Source of the DNA: Plazaster borealis
Lineage: Eukaryota > Echinodermata > Asteroidea > Forcipulatida > Labidiasteridae
DNA: 64,000 nt
Assembly (NCBI GenBank): GCA_021014325.1
Contig: CM037471.1
Span: forward strand, 21,534,818-21,598,817
Reading direction: 5' to 3'
The notes under the pieces are model-generated. The model had not been told where the DNA came from. It saw nothing but the letters and a program-made list of their open reading frames with translations, and did no database searches. The position numbers and the translations under genes are program-made. How positions within the stretch are numbered: the first letter of the stretch is position 1; every line of letters begins with the position of its first letter. Positions 54,200 through 64,000 of this stretch are shown here, one piece after another.

Positions 54200-57100
54200 C
54201 TGCGTCTGGAGGAGAAACTAGCTTGTCTTAAAATAAAACAATTTAAAATGGTTTTGATAGTGCAGAAAATATTTCAGGTTGCGCCGAAAGCAAATCCTTT
54301 TGGTTTTATGTTGTTTTTCAATTGGAACATTTCAATAAAGGGACACGCCCTTATTGACCAATGCATGTCCAGCTTGTAGCAATAATTCTTTAACATTCAA
54401 TTTTAAAAAAATTCCTGTTTTAAAAGCTATTCAACGTAACTTGACGTTTTTTTTAATCTTGAAAACAAAACTAGTTTTAAAGTTGTTACAAGTACCACTG
54501 CTTGTGCAGCACATCTTTTTTAATACCTTCACTAAAAATGTCTTGTCCCTGTCATCTGCAATGTAAGGGCGGGTGTGGTGCTCTAGCACAGGCATTCACT
54601 CGATTATGCTCAACAATGGAGGGCGCCTTGAGAAGTCGATCTCCGGGACGTCAGAGTGTAAAAAAAAAAGTTTTCATCAACGTGTCAATATTTGGACGAC
54701 ACTGAACCTCTGAGCCGTAACAATTACATCAACTGGTTTGGCTTTGCCTCGTTCTCCAATAAGTCACGTGCGTTTCGAGGAATCAAAAATGAGAATTGAA
54801 AAAAAAGGCTCGACGTGCCAAAGACGCGTCAGAACGCCATCAACTTTTGCGAAATTTAAACGAACATGATGACGTCATAATAAAGACTAAGCGATGTTTC
54901 TAAATTCTCCCTTCTCAGGGTGTAGGTTTCTACGTAGCGTGTTTCGAATCGCAGCACCAAGCATCTACAACTGCCAAACCGTTTCTTGCTGTGGCAGTAT
55001 AGTGGAAGTTTTATTTGAAAATGTGAAAAAAGGAGAAAAAATAACATCAGGCCTAAATAAAGAAAACGTATTTGTTGGTACTTATCACCCCCATGTTTGG
55101 CCAATGAAATACCCTGTTTCCATAGTCAGTATATAGATGAAATTTGGATGTTGGATTTGAAAAGAGAAAGTATTTTTTAACTTTTCGGCCGTTGATTCTT
55201 TGTTTCGATGCCTCCTCTGATCACGTGACAGGAAGACCTCACGAAGAGGACGTGACAACAACATGGTGCAACTTAAGACAAGACGAAAAATGACCGTCGA
55301 AGGCCGGACACATTAATGGAATATTTCTCATGTTGGTGGTCGCCAAACCAAGAAGGTTAAATACTCATTGCTTATAGCCCCATCGAGAGATTGCCTAATC
55401 AAGTCAGCTTGCCGAAACCAGTCGACAGAAACAACATCAACGGCGTCGTCAGTTCTACCAATGTTTACCCCCAATCTGCGGGTACACCTGAATAGTGTTA
55501 CACAACTGGCAACAATCAACGACTTTGCTTCTTGGGAAATCGGAGAAAACTGGCCCGATATCCCCGTAGTTTCAAAAACAACTTTTTTCTCTCTCTCTCT
55601 CCGCTTTCTCCTCGTGGTTTTATTGTGTGAGAACTGTTTTCTCTCTCTCTTTTTATTGCCGGGGTATTTTACGCGACCTTGTTGGGCATCAGAGTTCTTG
55701 TATTGATTTAATAGGTCGTAAAAACAAAATGAGTAAATTCTCACCGTGGCATGTGTGGAATTATTGAGCACAGACCTTGCCGACTTGATCATTAAAAAAC
55801 TAATCATAATCCCAATTAGACGTTACGAAACAAACAAACAAACAACGCTAAAGCTTTAGGCCATGGCTGGTAAACATCTGTAGCAAAGTTTTTATACTAT
55901 TCAAAAATTGTTTACATTCTTTGTTCAGATTTATTATGTTTCTAATTTTTCTTTGTTCAACCCCAAATTATATAATTAAAATTTAGTTTCCTTTGTGGTT
56001 ATTACTTGATCTTTATAATGAGTTGAACTTATTGGACAACTATTGCACGTTTTTATTTTGTAGAGGATGTAGATCATTTTCTTCGTAATAAAATGTTTGG
56101 AACAGTCGTATGTACTCCAAAGTTATTCCACAATATTTCACTACCCATTTCAAGGGCCAGGGTTGCGGGTTTCTGTTACGCCACACGTAACGGCTGTAGG
56201 CAGACACCGCAATAACTCATCAATTTACAGCAATGGGAAGTAATTAGTTAATGACAGAGAATGCGTCGGTCTCCAGTGTGGTTTCGCGCCTTCGCAGTTA
56301 TTTGCATGTATTCTCGATTGACACAGGATAGCCCACTTCAAGAAATTGCAGCCGACGACTGTTGTAAGTACCCTTTTCCAAACACCGGAACTGTGCCTTG
56401 CAGAACCCCCCAATAAAAAGTACATGTACATGTACGTGTATAATTACAAGCAGATCAGGCTCATACATATCAATATCGGTGCAGACTACGATTTTCCGTT
56501 TTGTTGTTTACCAGCTACCTTTAGTTTCCATTCCCTACCCTCAGGTTCCAAGCTGCAATAAAAAAAATGCCTCCAGGAACAAATGTACTCCGAGTTAGCG
56601 TGTATTTAGTGATGGTTTATAGTATTTGCATCTTACAAGACGTCAATATAATAATATACAAAGTAATGTTTATATCTTTTGCTGAATAGAGTCTGTCTTG
56701 ATGAACGTCACAGACACTGGTGCACGTTGCAAACTGTCCAACGTTCCCATAGCAACACTTCATTAGCCATTCTTCCCGCGCCTAATTTTTTTTTTTTTTA
56801 TAATTTTTTTTTTCCCCCGCGTTTAATTATATTCTTAATCAAATTTTTTCTTGGTGAACAATCACTAATGAGGTTGTTTGTTTGAACTACTGTGTCGCGT
56901 GCAATCTATATAGGCGAGCAAAACTGGTGTGTGTGTGTGTGTACTTGGTTACACAGTTCAGTTAAGATCATTTCAAAGGTGGGGTTGTGAAAGAATTTCC
57001 GTTGGAAAATCAAACATTCTTAGGGTTTCAATTAACAAAGAAAAAACTATGTATTGGGCAATTAATGAGTCATAACTATGACCTTTAGTCAAACAATCAT

Positions 57101-57200
57101 GTTCATCATATTTATTTTTACATCTTTCTGGTGATGAAACCAAATAGATCCTGAAAAGTGACCCGCACTATAATACCCGTAGGCCTGAAGATAGCTAGAC
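54200..57200. other. Intergenic stretch without recognised gene
   Basis: The 159-codon minus-strand frame at 55328-55807 includes a low-complexity Lys/Arg/Glu run produced by a CT-rich tract and is not supported as a gene. A (TG)n run is at about 56928-56941. No RNA gene seen. Confidence 0.4.
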
Positions 57201-57217
57201 TAGACGATGAAGAAATG

Positions 57218-57405
57218 TTCAGTTTTTGATGTGGGAGGAAATCCTCAAATAGGGAAAACCCACGCAATCAGATAGCATAGAGACTGAGAACCCATTCCAC
57301 ATGTAAGGCTCCATCCGAGGATGGATTCGAACCTGGGTCCAACCAAGGTGAAAGGCTGAGCAAGAGACCTCATATTATAAGCCAACCTGACCAGTTTGGT
57401 TGTCA
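57218..57405. repeat. Dispersed repeat, related copy at 13630-13830
   Basis: Same ordered motifs as the GFUS intron 5 copy: TTGATGTGGG, CAATCAGATAGCA, ACTGAGAACCCATTCCACAT, AAGGCTCC, GGATTCGAACCTGGGTCCAA and AGCCAACCTGA. The GGATTCGAACC core suggests a tRNA-derived SINE on the minus strand. Confidence 0.65.
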
Positions 57406-57669
57406 TGGTTTGAATATAATAGGCCTAGGCCAATCGTTATCAATAATGTTTGCTTTGAAACAAAGGCTGGCGTCACTTTAGCATTGCTGGGTGGAGTTAC
57501 GTAATGTACCCAACTGAGCATGCGTCTAGTATAAGAACCAAGCTCTTCCGAACAAAACATAAATTATTATCTGTTAATAATTTGTACTATTGAGCCTCTA
57601 AAACGAATCTGTATCTTTCCTGGTGTACGAGGAAAGTAATTACAAAGACCCGCAATTGATGACTTATCT

Positions 57670-58190
57670 TTGTTCTCCCATTGTTTGGAGTTGGTTGTTG
57701 GTGTGTGTTTGTTTTTGCGAAGTTGTTTAAACGAAAGCGAAGCGAGGACGTCCTCGCTCCCTCAAAACATCCGCATCCCTTTTGTTCAAGTCCTCGGTTT
57801 CAACGGGTAGACACACACACACACACACACACACAACCTTACGGGTCAGGTTTGTGGAGATCCTGCTATTGTAGTTATTTTTATTCCTGTTCTAAAGAAT
57901 TCCTCGTTTGGGTCCAAGTTGAACAAAAGACAAACTTTGTGGGGTCCATTGTTCCATTGTGTAAAAGACCTCACAAGGGCCATTCTGGAAAATAAGCCCA
58001 TGTTTGTCGACCCGGTCAATAGAGTACATTTCCCCGTGTCCTCCTATTGTTTGGACTTAGTTTTTTTCTACGACATCCCCATTGGTTTTGCGCACAGAAG
58101 TGAACCGAGGACGTTCTCGTTTTGTCACACAACCTTGTTCCCAGATGTCTAGTCCTCGGTGTCCATTGGTCCGAACGTTGTTACATTTCG
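57670..58190. repeat. Dispersed repeat with (CA)n core
   Basis: Contains a (CA)n run (about 57810-57835), CCTCGGTTTCAACGGGTAGA on its left, and CAAACTTTGTGGGGTCCATT and TTTTGCGCACAGAAGTGAAC on its right. Counterparts are at 12780-12990 (inverted CGGTTTCAACGGG block) and 3290-3360. Confidence 0.55.
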
Positions 58191-58295
58191 AGTACCCCCG
58201 CCGTTCATAATCAGTCACGTTTGAAACTTGGACGTTATAATTTGCTCGCCATCCCCTTTCGAGTGAAAAAACCCACAATTAAATACCGACTTAAA

Positions 58296-58539
58296 TTTCA
58301 GTTCTCCAAATGTTTGTTATGCTATGGTTAATCTAACAGAAAATGGTGATGCGAAAAAAGCCTGGACTGCTTTCGAAGCAGAAACCTATGTTTCATACTT
58401 GGTGAGGAATACAAAAGATTGTTTCAGATTATTGGCATTTTTACCTAAACGTCTCTGGAGGTATCCATCGACATTTGACGCTGTGCCAATGTTTGGAAGA
58501 CAGAAGCCAGACTATAGGTGCACGGAGCTATATTCCTAG
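58296..58539 (+). CDS. Unassigned exon-like open frame A
   Basis: After an acceptor-like AAATTTCAG (ending at about 58302) the frame reads SPNVCYAMVNLTENGDAKKA and stays open for about 79 codons to TAG at 58537-58539. Good donor-like sites occur inside (TTG/GTGAGG at about 58402; AG/GTATCC; AG/GTGCAC), so the true exon could be shorter. Composition is protein-like. No family recognised. Confidence 0.3.
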
Positions 58540-59056
58540 CTCCTTACCATGGGTGTATCTATTAGTTGGTGGATTCCACCACTGCGGTTCCCTCCATCAA
58601 CGGCATATTTTTGACAGTTAACTCCGAGAGCCGGCTTCAACATCGTCTTAACAATAACCGTGAGCTTCAATGATGTTTGCAAGTTGTCACACTTTTTTAT
58701 TTACAGAGAAAAACAAAAAAATTAAAAATGCTATGCGGCCTCAAAACCTTTCCAAAAGAAAAATCAGATAGTTTCATTTCAACATGAGCGACACATTCAA
58801 TAATTTGCGTCAATTTCCGTCAATTTCCGTCAATTACGACGAAGCAGTTAAACGTGCCGAGTCCACGAGTTGGTTTTCTGATTTAAAAAAAAAAGTGTAA
58901 TTACTGTTTGATTTTAAATATCACTGTCAGTAAAAACAGATTATGACTTCCTGTGAACATTAAAATCTGTAAAATAATCATGCTCTGCCTTTAAACACAT
59001 GGTGATTCATCTTATTAGGTTGCACATTTTCTGGGGTTTTTGTACTTGTTTCTAGG

Positions 59057-59174
59057 TGAAGTCATCGACCCAACTTGCCGTGACGCATTCTATAAAATGA
59101 AGTACACACCATCACCAGTCGGCTGGAGTTACAACAAAAGACTAGCACTACTGAGCCAATCATGTCACTTCTAA
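59057..59174 (+). CDS. Unassigned exon-like open frame B
   Basis: After a strong acceptor (TTTTTGTACTTGTTTCTAG) a phase-1 frame reads EVIDPTCRDAFYKMKYTPSP and stops at TAA after about 38 codons. It resembles a short terminal exon. It cannot be joined in phase to frame A with the visible donors. Confidence 0.25.
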
Positions 59175-60575
59175 TCAACTCCCAAAACACACGCACCGAC
59201 AATTTGACTCATCAACCCAAGGAATAAGTTTTCATTTCGAAAGAATTCTTGTGAAATCCAACAACGATTTCCATACAAAACGAGTGTTACAATCTACGAA
59301 CCAGTCCGAACATTTGCGGCCTCCCCCCCCCCCCCCCACGAACCCACCCGTACTCCCTATGCCCCTTCGTAAACCAAGAAAAGGTATAAAACTCAAGGGC
59401 AATATCAATATTTTATATCAATATGTCAGCTCAAAAATCAATATGTAACCACCTAACTCTCGCACAGCATAAGAACGGGGGACTGGGGCTTGGGAACGGG
59501 GGATTTTTAGCTGTCAAAAAGAAACGCACTGGGAATATAGTCCAGGATTGTTGGATAATTGAATCAAGATTAGAGTCAATTTAACAAAATAAGACCCAAT
59601 GAAAATAATAACCAAGTGTATTGTTTGTGAGCATTTCGTGGTATGGTACCATTGCAATGTTGGATGAAACGGTAACCGTAGTACTTGAGCTTTACGCTTA
59701 CATTGGCTACCAATGACGTATCTCTTGGACTATATACATTCACGACATTGTAGCACTTTAATGACTAACTAAACAATATATCTGCATATTTATTAGCTTT
59801 CGTAGCAACAATATACATCAGATGTAAATGATAACAAATCTTGAAATCTAATCAATATACAATCACCACCATTACTCAGCACGAAATGCTTGTTTGTGTT
59901 TTGTATAAATAGGGCCAATTTGGACCTTAACCCCCATCCCTATAAACAAAACGTCATCGCGATTGTCAATTGCCCAATTCTGGTAATCAACAAGGGTGTA
60001 TGTAGATGAAAATAGTGGGTAATTCAATCAAGGCTCGCTGTCAGTTAAATCCTGACGCGGTGCCTCATTAAAGGGCGTTGCTGCGTCGACTGATTAGCCA
60101 AAACTATTGTACTCATGAGGAAGATGCTTTGGATGAGGAGGCATCTCATTCCAAATGTTTCCTGAGATAAGTGTCTAAGATCTGATAAGCATAAAACTCA
60201 TCCAATCTCAACTTCTTAGAATGTCATTATCACCCCCCCCCCCATCATGATTTGCATTGTGCGTTAATTTGGCTCACAATTAAGATGGATTCATTAACTT
60301 ATTCATCTTATGACGAGTCCACGAGTTTTGATTTCACAAACTCCTGTACAGGTATATACCAAACTAAGTTAAATCCAATTTCTGCGGCCTGTCACAGTTA
60401 TAATGTAATCTTCAGTTAATTGTATAGATATAATGTTGCAGGTAATGGAATGACATTTTCTGTGTGAGTTAAAGTCCTTTCTGCAATAAAGTATGGCTTC
60501 ATAAACGATTAATATTTTAAGATCATACAGTTTTACGCACAAAAATCAAGTGTAGGTTTAATTTGTTTCATCTAG

Positions 60576-60793
60576 AAACCAGCAAGAGGTATCCAAATTG
60601 TCCTGTTAAAAATGATTTGCTATGGTTGAGCTTCCGGTGGTCAGTTCCATATGATGAAACAAAGGCATATCAATACAACATTAAATGTTCTGGGGAAAAA
60701 GGCGAAGTTTTAGATGACAACGTCAGGATGAATATCGATGTTAAATTTGCATCAGGGATAACAAGATACTATTTGGTTTTACCCAAACACTGA
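60576..60793 (+). CDS. Unassigned exon-like open frame C
   Basis: After an acceptor-like TTTGTTTCATCTAG a phase-1 frame of 72 codons ends in TGA: TSKRYPNCPVKNDLLWLSFR, then a stretch with GEKGEVLDDNVRMNIDVKF and a short YYLVLPKH end. Composition is convincingly protein-like. It may be the last exon of an unrecognised plus-strand gene, possibly with frames A and B as upstream or relic exons. Confidence 0.35.
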
Positions 60794-62095
60794 CGTACTA
60801 TGTAAACCACTGTATACTCAGTATTTTCCCGGGTCCTGACAAGTCCACAGGCATGTTACTCAGAGAATACTTACTATAATATTAACAAGCAATGGTTTAC
60901 ATCGTTATATCCATGAAAAATAAAAGAAAATCGATGATTGTATTTCAAAGAGTGTTTTACAAAATGGCATACGCCATGTGGAAACTTTGTGGAATATCAG
61001 TACCGATAGCATATCAACACACAATGGTGTTTTGTTTCTCTTGTCCCCACTTCAGTTGATGGGGTCTTACAATGTGGTGCAGTAGCGCGATGGTGTTAAC
61101 ACATCTAGAAACTTTAAAATGTTGAGATGTTATCGCTCTGACTGGCCAATAACTTTGATTCGGTTAGTGGCAATTCTTAACACGAGAATTACGACAGGTG
61201 TAACAACTTCACAAAGCAAGTAAATTCATCAAGTGTTGTTGTAATTCAATTGGTCGGCATGACGCTCAGTAAAAAAATATCGATAACAACCCGATTAATC
61301 GATTGAAAATCAGAGAATCACTCACCTATTTTTGACTGAATGAAGAAAGTAATCCATAAGCAGGAGATGAAACAACCGCAGAAAGACGTACAAAATTATA
61401 TGAGATTTGTATAGTACTGAAGCTGTTGACACACGAACTCTACGCGTCTACACACATCCAATCGCAGCTGGCAAAAAGTTAAGAAAGACCGGAGAAACAA
61501 GGCGCAATGCCAAGCCGTTCAGCTGACTGTTCAACGCTGACTCGCTCGTCTTTAACTGAAGGCATGTATCACTCAGTCATTATGTCATGCTCTAAAATAA
61601 ACTTGTTTCTCCAGAGAAAAGTAAGTCAATGCCTTCCTGTCATTTTTTTTCTTTTGCCTAGCAGCCAATAGGTGATGTGGTGATACAATAGAGAATAACT
61701 GCCGTTGTAAAAAGTTCAGTATCGCTATAGTCAGGAGAATCAAAACTTTTTTTTGTTCATGTCGTAAGGACGCGTCTCTGTGGTGCAGTTAAACCAAAGA
61801 GAATGGTAGAACCTGTCCCAATAACTTTTTTCCTGCATTATTTTTTATGAAGTCCGGTTCTCAAATCAAAGTGCCGTTCAGCGTCAGTGCCGAAGGAATG
61901 GGTCACTGGAACTTTAGTTAGCACTTTGTAACATAACGAATAGTTTAGTACCTTTGCATTGTCTCTCTGGAAATATTGTAAAACAAAATTATTTGGTGGT
62001 GGTGGAGATACTGAAATTTGTTTCGGTACCAGGTTAAGTTCAATGTTCTATATACCTATTAATTTGAGCTTCAGCGTCGAGTCAAGGGATATATT
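60794..62095. other. Intergenic stretch without recognised gene
   Basis: No open frame or repeat of note. Confidence 0.4.
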
Positions 62096-62365
62096 TTAGT
62101 CGGTCAGTGTGTTCGTGTAGAGTGATATCACCGAATGATGCCGGCAGTTGTTCCTGACATTGTCAAGGTTAAGAATTCCGCTCTTTGTTGAGTCATGTCC
62201 ATCCGGAATTACATCATCTTTGTACGTTATAAGGTATATAAACAAAGTACCGTATTCCCAAACCCAGGAATCTGATGGGAATAACCCTCCGGTGTTGTCG
62301 CACACTGTCAATGTATCATACATTTCACTTTCAATAGTTGGGAGGATCGTGTAATACGGTGCCAT
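62096..62365 (-). CDS. Small unassigned open frame (89 codons, ATG to TAA)
   Basis: Begins at an ATG preceded in frame by a TAA three codons upstream, so it is a self-contained frame: MAPYYTILPTIESEMYDTLT, then a stretch with FPSDSWVWEYGTLF and KDDVIPDGHDSTKSG. Composition is protein-like, without a signal peptide or a clear membrane segment. No family recognised. The small GC-rich MITE sits about 120 bases upstream of its start. Confidence 0.3.
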   Translation of the reverse strand: MAPYYTILPTIESEMYDTLTVCDNTGGLFPSDSWVWEYGTLFIYLITYKDDVIPDGHDSTKSGILNLDNVRNNCRHHSVISLYTNTLTD

Positions 62366-62486
62366 AGATGTTTACCCAACGAGTTCCAACACGTTTGTCT
62401 TAGTCTTTTGACACAACCTGCGACTGGTAGTGGTGTGTGCCAACTCGACCTTCGTCTTTCGAGACGTGCATTCTCTTGGATTATTG

Positions 62487-62620
62487 GGCCGTATCCGAAT
62501 TGGCGGCTAAGGCTACGGCTGTTGCTATGATGTTGCTAAAGACGGTCCTATACTTCAACTCGTGATGACGCGGCGATCCAGCCGTAGCCGTAGCCGTAGC
62601 CGTCAATTCAGACACGGCCT
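62487..62620. mobile_element. Small GC-rich palindromic MITE (copy 2)
   Basis: GGCCGTATCCGAATTGGCGG at the left and the inverse GTCAATTCAGACACGGCC at the right. It has GGCTACGGCTGTTGCT inside and a (GTAGCC)n expansion, absent from copy 1, at about 62583-62600. Confidence 0.85.
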
Positions 62621-63202
62621 TTGGTCCCATTTGAGTATTTTAGAAACATGTATCATCAATTTGAAGCAGTTATGGACCAACTAACATAATTACAAACGGA
62701 AACATACGTCTATTAAATCCAGTATACATTAGGTTGGTCAGAATACCCCGATGCAGTCGGTCATTCCCCTAGGTGATCGATCCCAAACTCTAGAAGGTCT
62801 GGGGGCCGGGTTTGACCATGGGGTTGGGTTAATCATGAAATCTCTTTGATGCGGTGCAGTCATAAAGCGAATAACCTATACCTCCATCGGTGCTTATACA
62901 TCCCAATCGGCACTGATATCGCTACAATGGGATGTATTAAACAACGCTACTTCTATAATCAGTTCAATGATGCTACATTGAATGAGTCCCGAATGTGACC
63001 CCCGTCTCTCGAGATTTCCTTTTTTAGAGAGGTCCTACGGGGCGATTCCTTGCTAATCATGGCTGAAGGAACTCCAGCCCTCCCTCCCAGCTAAAGGAAG
63101 CAACCAAATAACCAGTTCAGACCGCGGGCAATAAGACTAGCAAGGGGGACCACACATTTCCTAAAAGCTCTTCCGATCTCTGATCCCCTGTGACCTTCAA
63201 CA

Positions 63203-63430
63203 CTAACGAGACCAAGATGTGGTTTGGGTACTGACTAAATTGCACTTTTTTTTTATAAGCCTAAAAAACCCATCTTCATTGACAACAGACTGTTTAATCG
63301 CGGGAGGTAATTTATGAAAATAAGAAATACGAGCAAAATATTTTCTTCGCGTGTGTAGCCGCATCCATTTGTATAACCTGCTGGAACGCAGGTTTCTCGA
63401 AGACCATTCAATCACGTCAAACACAAAAGT
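63203..63430 (-). pseudogene. Possible reverse-transcriptase C-terminal remnant
   Basis: The minus-strand frame reads RLHTRRKYFARISYFHKLPP, then AIKQSVVNEDGFFRLIKK. The spacing RxxxFxxR-x7-LPxxI-xxS-...-FF resembles the tail of LINE reverse transcriptases, but the usual WN before LP is replaced by HK. Weak assignment. Confidence 0.35.
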
Positions 63431-63511
63431 ATTTCTTTCTTTAAATATGTAAAGGTTCCATTTATAGGTAGCTTGCTTAATATAGTTAATTATAAACGAG
63501 GACTTACAAGA

Positions 63512-63835
63512 CTATCTTTTACTACCCTTACTATGTTTACTGTCGGCACCCTTACTGCGTTTGTTGTAACATGTTGCCTCAACCCTCCCACCCTCTTCTC
63601 CTATGTCACTCCACACCAAATTGTTTGGACATAAGATTGGAATGCCTGACCCAGTGATAAGCAATTTGTTATTTGGGCCAACAAGCCCCAGTCCTTCTGA
63701 ATCCTTCACTTTGAACAAATTAGAAGGAGTTTGGAGTAAGGGCATTGTAAGCGATCCGTGTTGTATCAATGTTCTACGGTAGTTCACTTGATGATAAAAC
63801 GAATACGTCATCCAATTGTAGAAAGGGTGTATGGA
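63512..63835 (-). CDS. Unassigned terminal-exon-like open frame (paralogue of 20271-20372)
   Basis: An acceptor-like ACTTCTAAACAG at about 63847 is followed by a frame open for over 100 codons to TAG. It reads PVNSIHPFYNWMTYSFYHQV near the start, LLITGSGIPILCPNNLVWSD in the middle, and a Lys/Ser-rich tail (SKGADSKHSKGSKR). Composition is protein-like. A decayed partial copy lies upstream of GFUS. It could be the last exon of a real gene or a low-copy repeat. Family not recognised. Confidence 0.4.
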   Translation of the reverse strand, partial: SIHPFYNWMTYSFYHQVNYRRTLIQHGSLTMPLLQTPSNLFKVKDSEGLGLVGPNNKLLITGSGIPILCPNNLVWSDIGEEGGRVEATCYNKRSKGADSKHSKGSKR

Positions 63836-63944
63836 GTTAACGGGTTCTGTTTAGAAGTAATGGTATACCAGTACCAGTACAGTATAATCAAAGAGGTATA
63901 ACAAGGTTCGTACACTTTTTAAGAATCAACAAAATTGTAGTGGG

Positions 63945-64000
63945 CCTCAAGCTTTGACGCTAGCAGAGTATTTCTCTTTTTAGCTTTCGAGAAGGACTTT
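63945..64000. repeat. Dispersed repeat (GTCGAAAC family), cut by the window edge
   Basis: CAAGCTTTGACGCTAGCAGA, then TTTCGAGAAGGACTTT, matching the start of the copies at 38865 and 49108. Only the left part is inside the window. Confidence 0.55.

Noticed and set aside
55328..55807. 159-codon minus-strand frame
   Set aside because: Contains a CT-tract-derived Lys/Arg/Glu run and no recognisable domain or splice support.

Overview
The window is animal nuclear DNA: AT-rich, dominated by introns and repeats, with coding sequence only in short exons bounded by GT/AG splice sites. The gene content (a Tubby-family protein, GDP-L-fucose synthase and an IGF-like hormone precursor with a long tail after the A chain) fits a deuterostome invertebrate. 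I favour an echinoderm, probably a sea star, because several dispersed repeats resemble elements I associate with asteroid genomes. That last point is recall, not a search.

Layout. At 1.2-1.7 kb (+ strand) lie the last two coding exons of a Tubby/TULP gene whose 5' part is outside the window. From 12.45 to 20.11 kb (- strand) is a complete seven-exon GDP-L-fucose synthase gene (326 codons), with SINEs, a long hairpin and two tandem arrays in its introns. From 30.48 to 33.87 kb (- strand) is an insulin/IGF-like precursor in three exons (340 codons as modelled). It has a B domain, a very short C domain, an A domain and a long strongly basic C-terminal region. This gene sits between two large minisatellites: a 25-bp array (about 27.64-30.10 kb) and an 82-bp array (about 34.2-35.6 kb).

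The rest is mostly repeats. There are two TTAA-flanked MITE-like families of about 370-400 bp, a 195-bp GGGCCCAATTT family, a small GC-rich palindromic family, a 463-bp foldback element with possible target duplications, tRNA-derived SINEs, LINE reverse-transcriptase remnants and many microsatellites. The 36 kb and 58-64 kb regions hold several short protein-like open frames with plausible splice sites that I cannot assign to a family.

The three recognised genes are independent: ciliary/phosphoinositide trafficking, GDP-fucose synthesis and endocrine signalling. No operon-like or shared-pathway organisation is seen. The IGF-like gene with its unusual tail and its satellite flanks is the most interesting locus.
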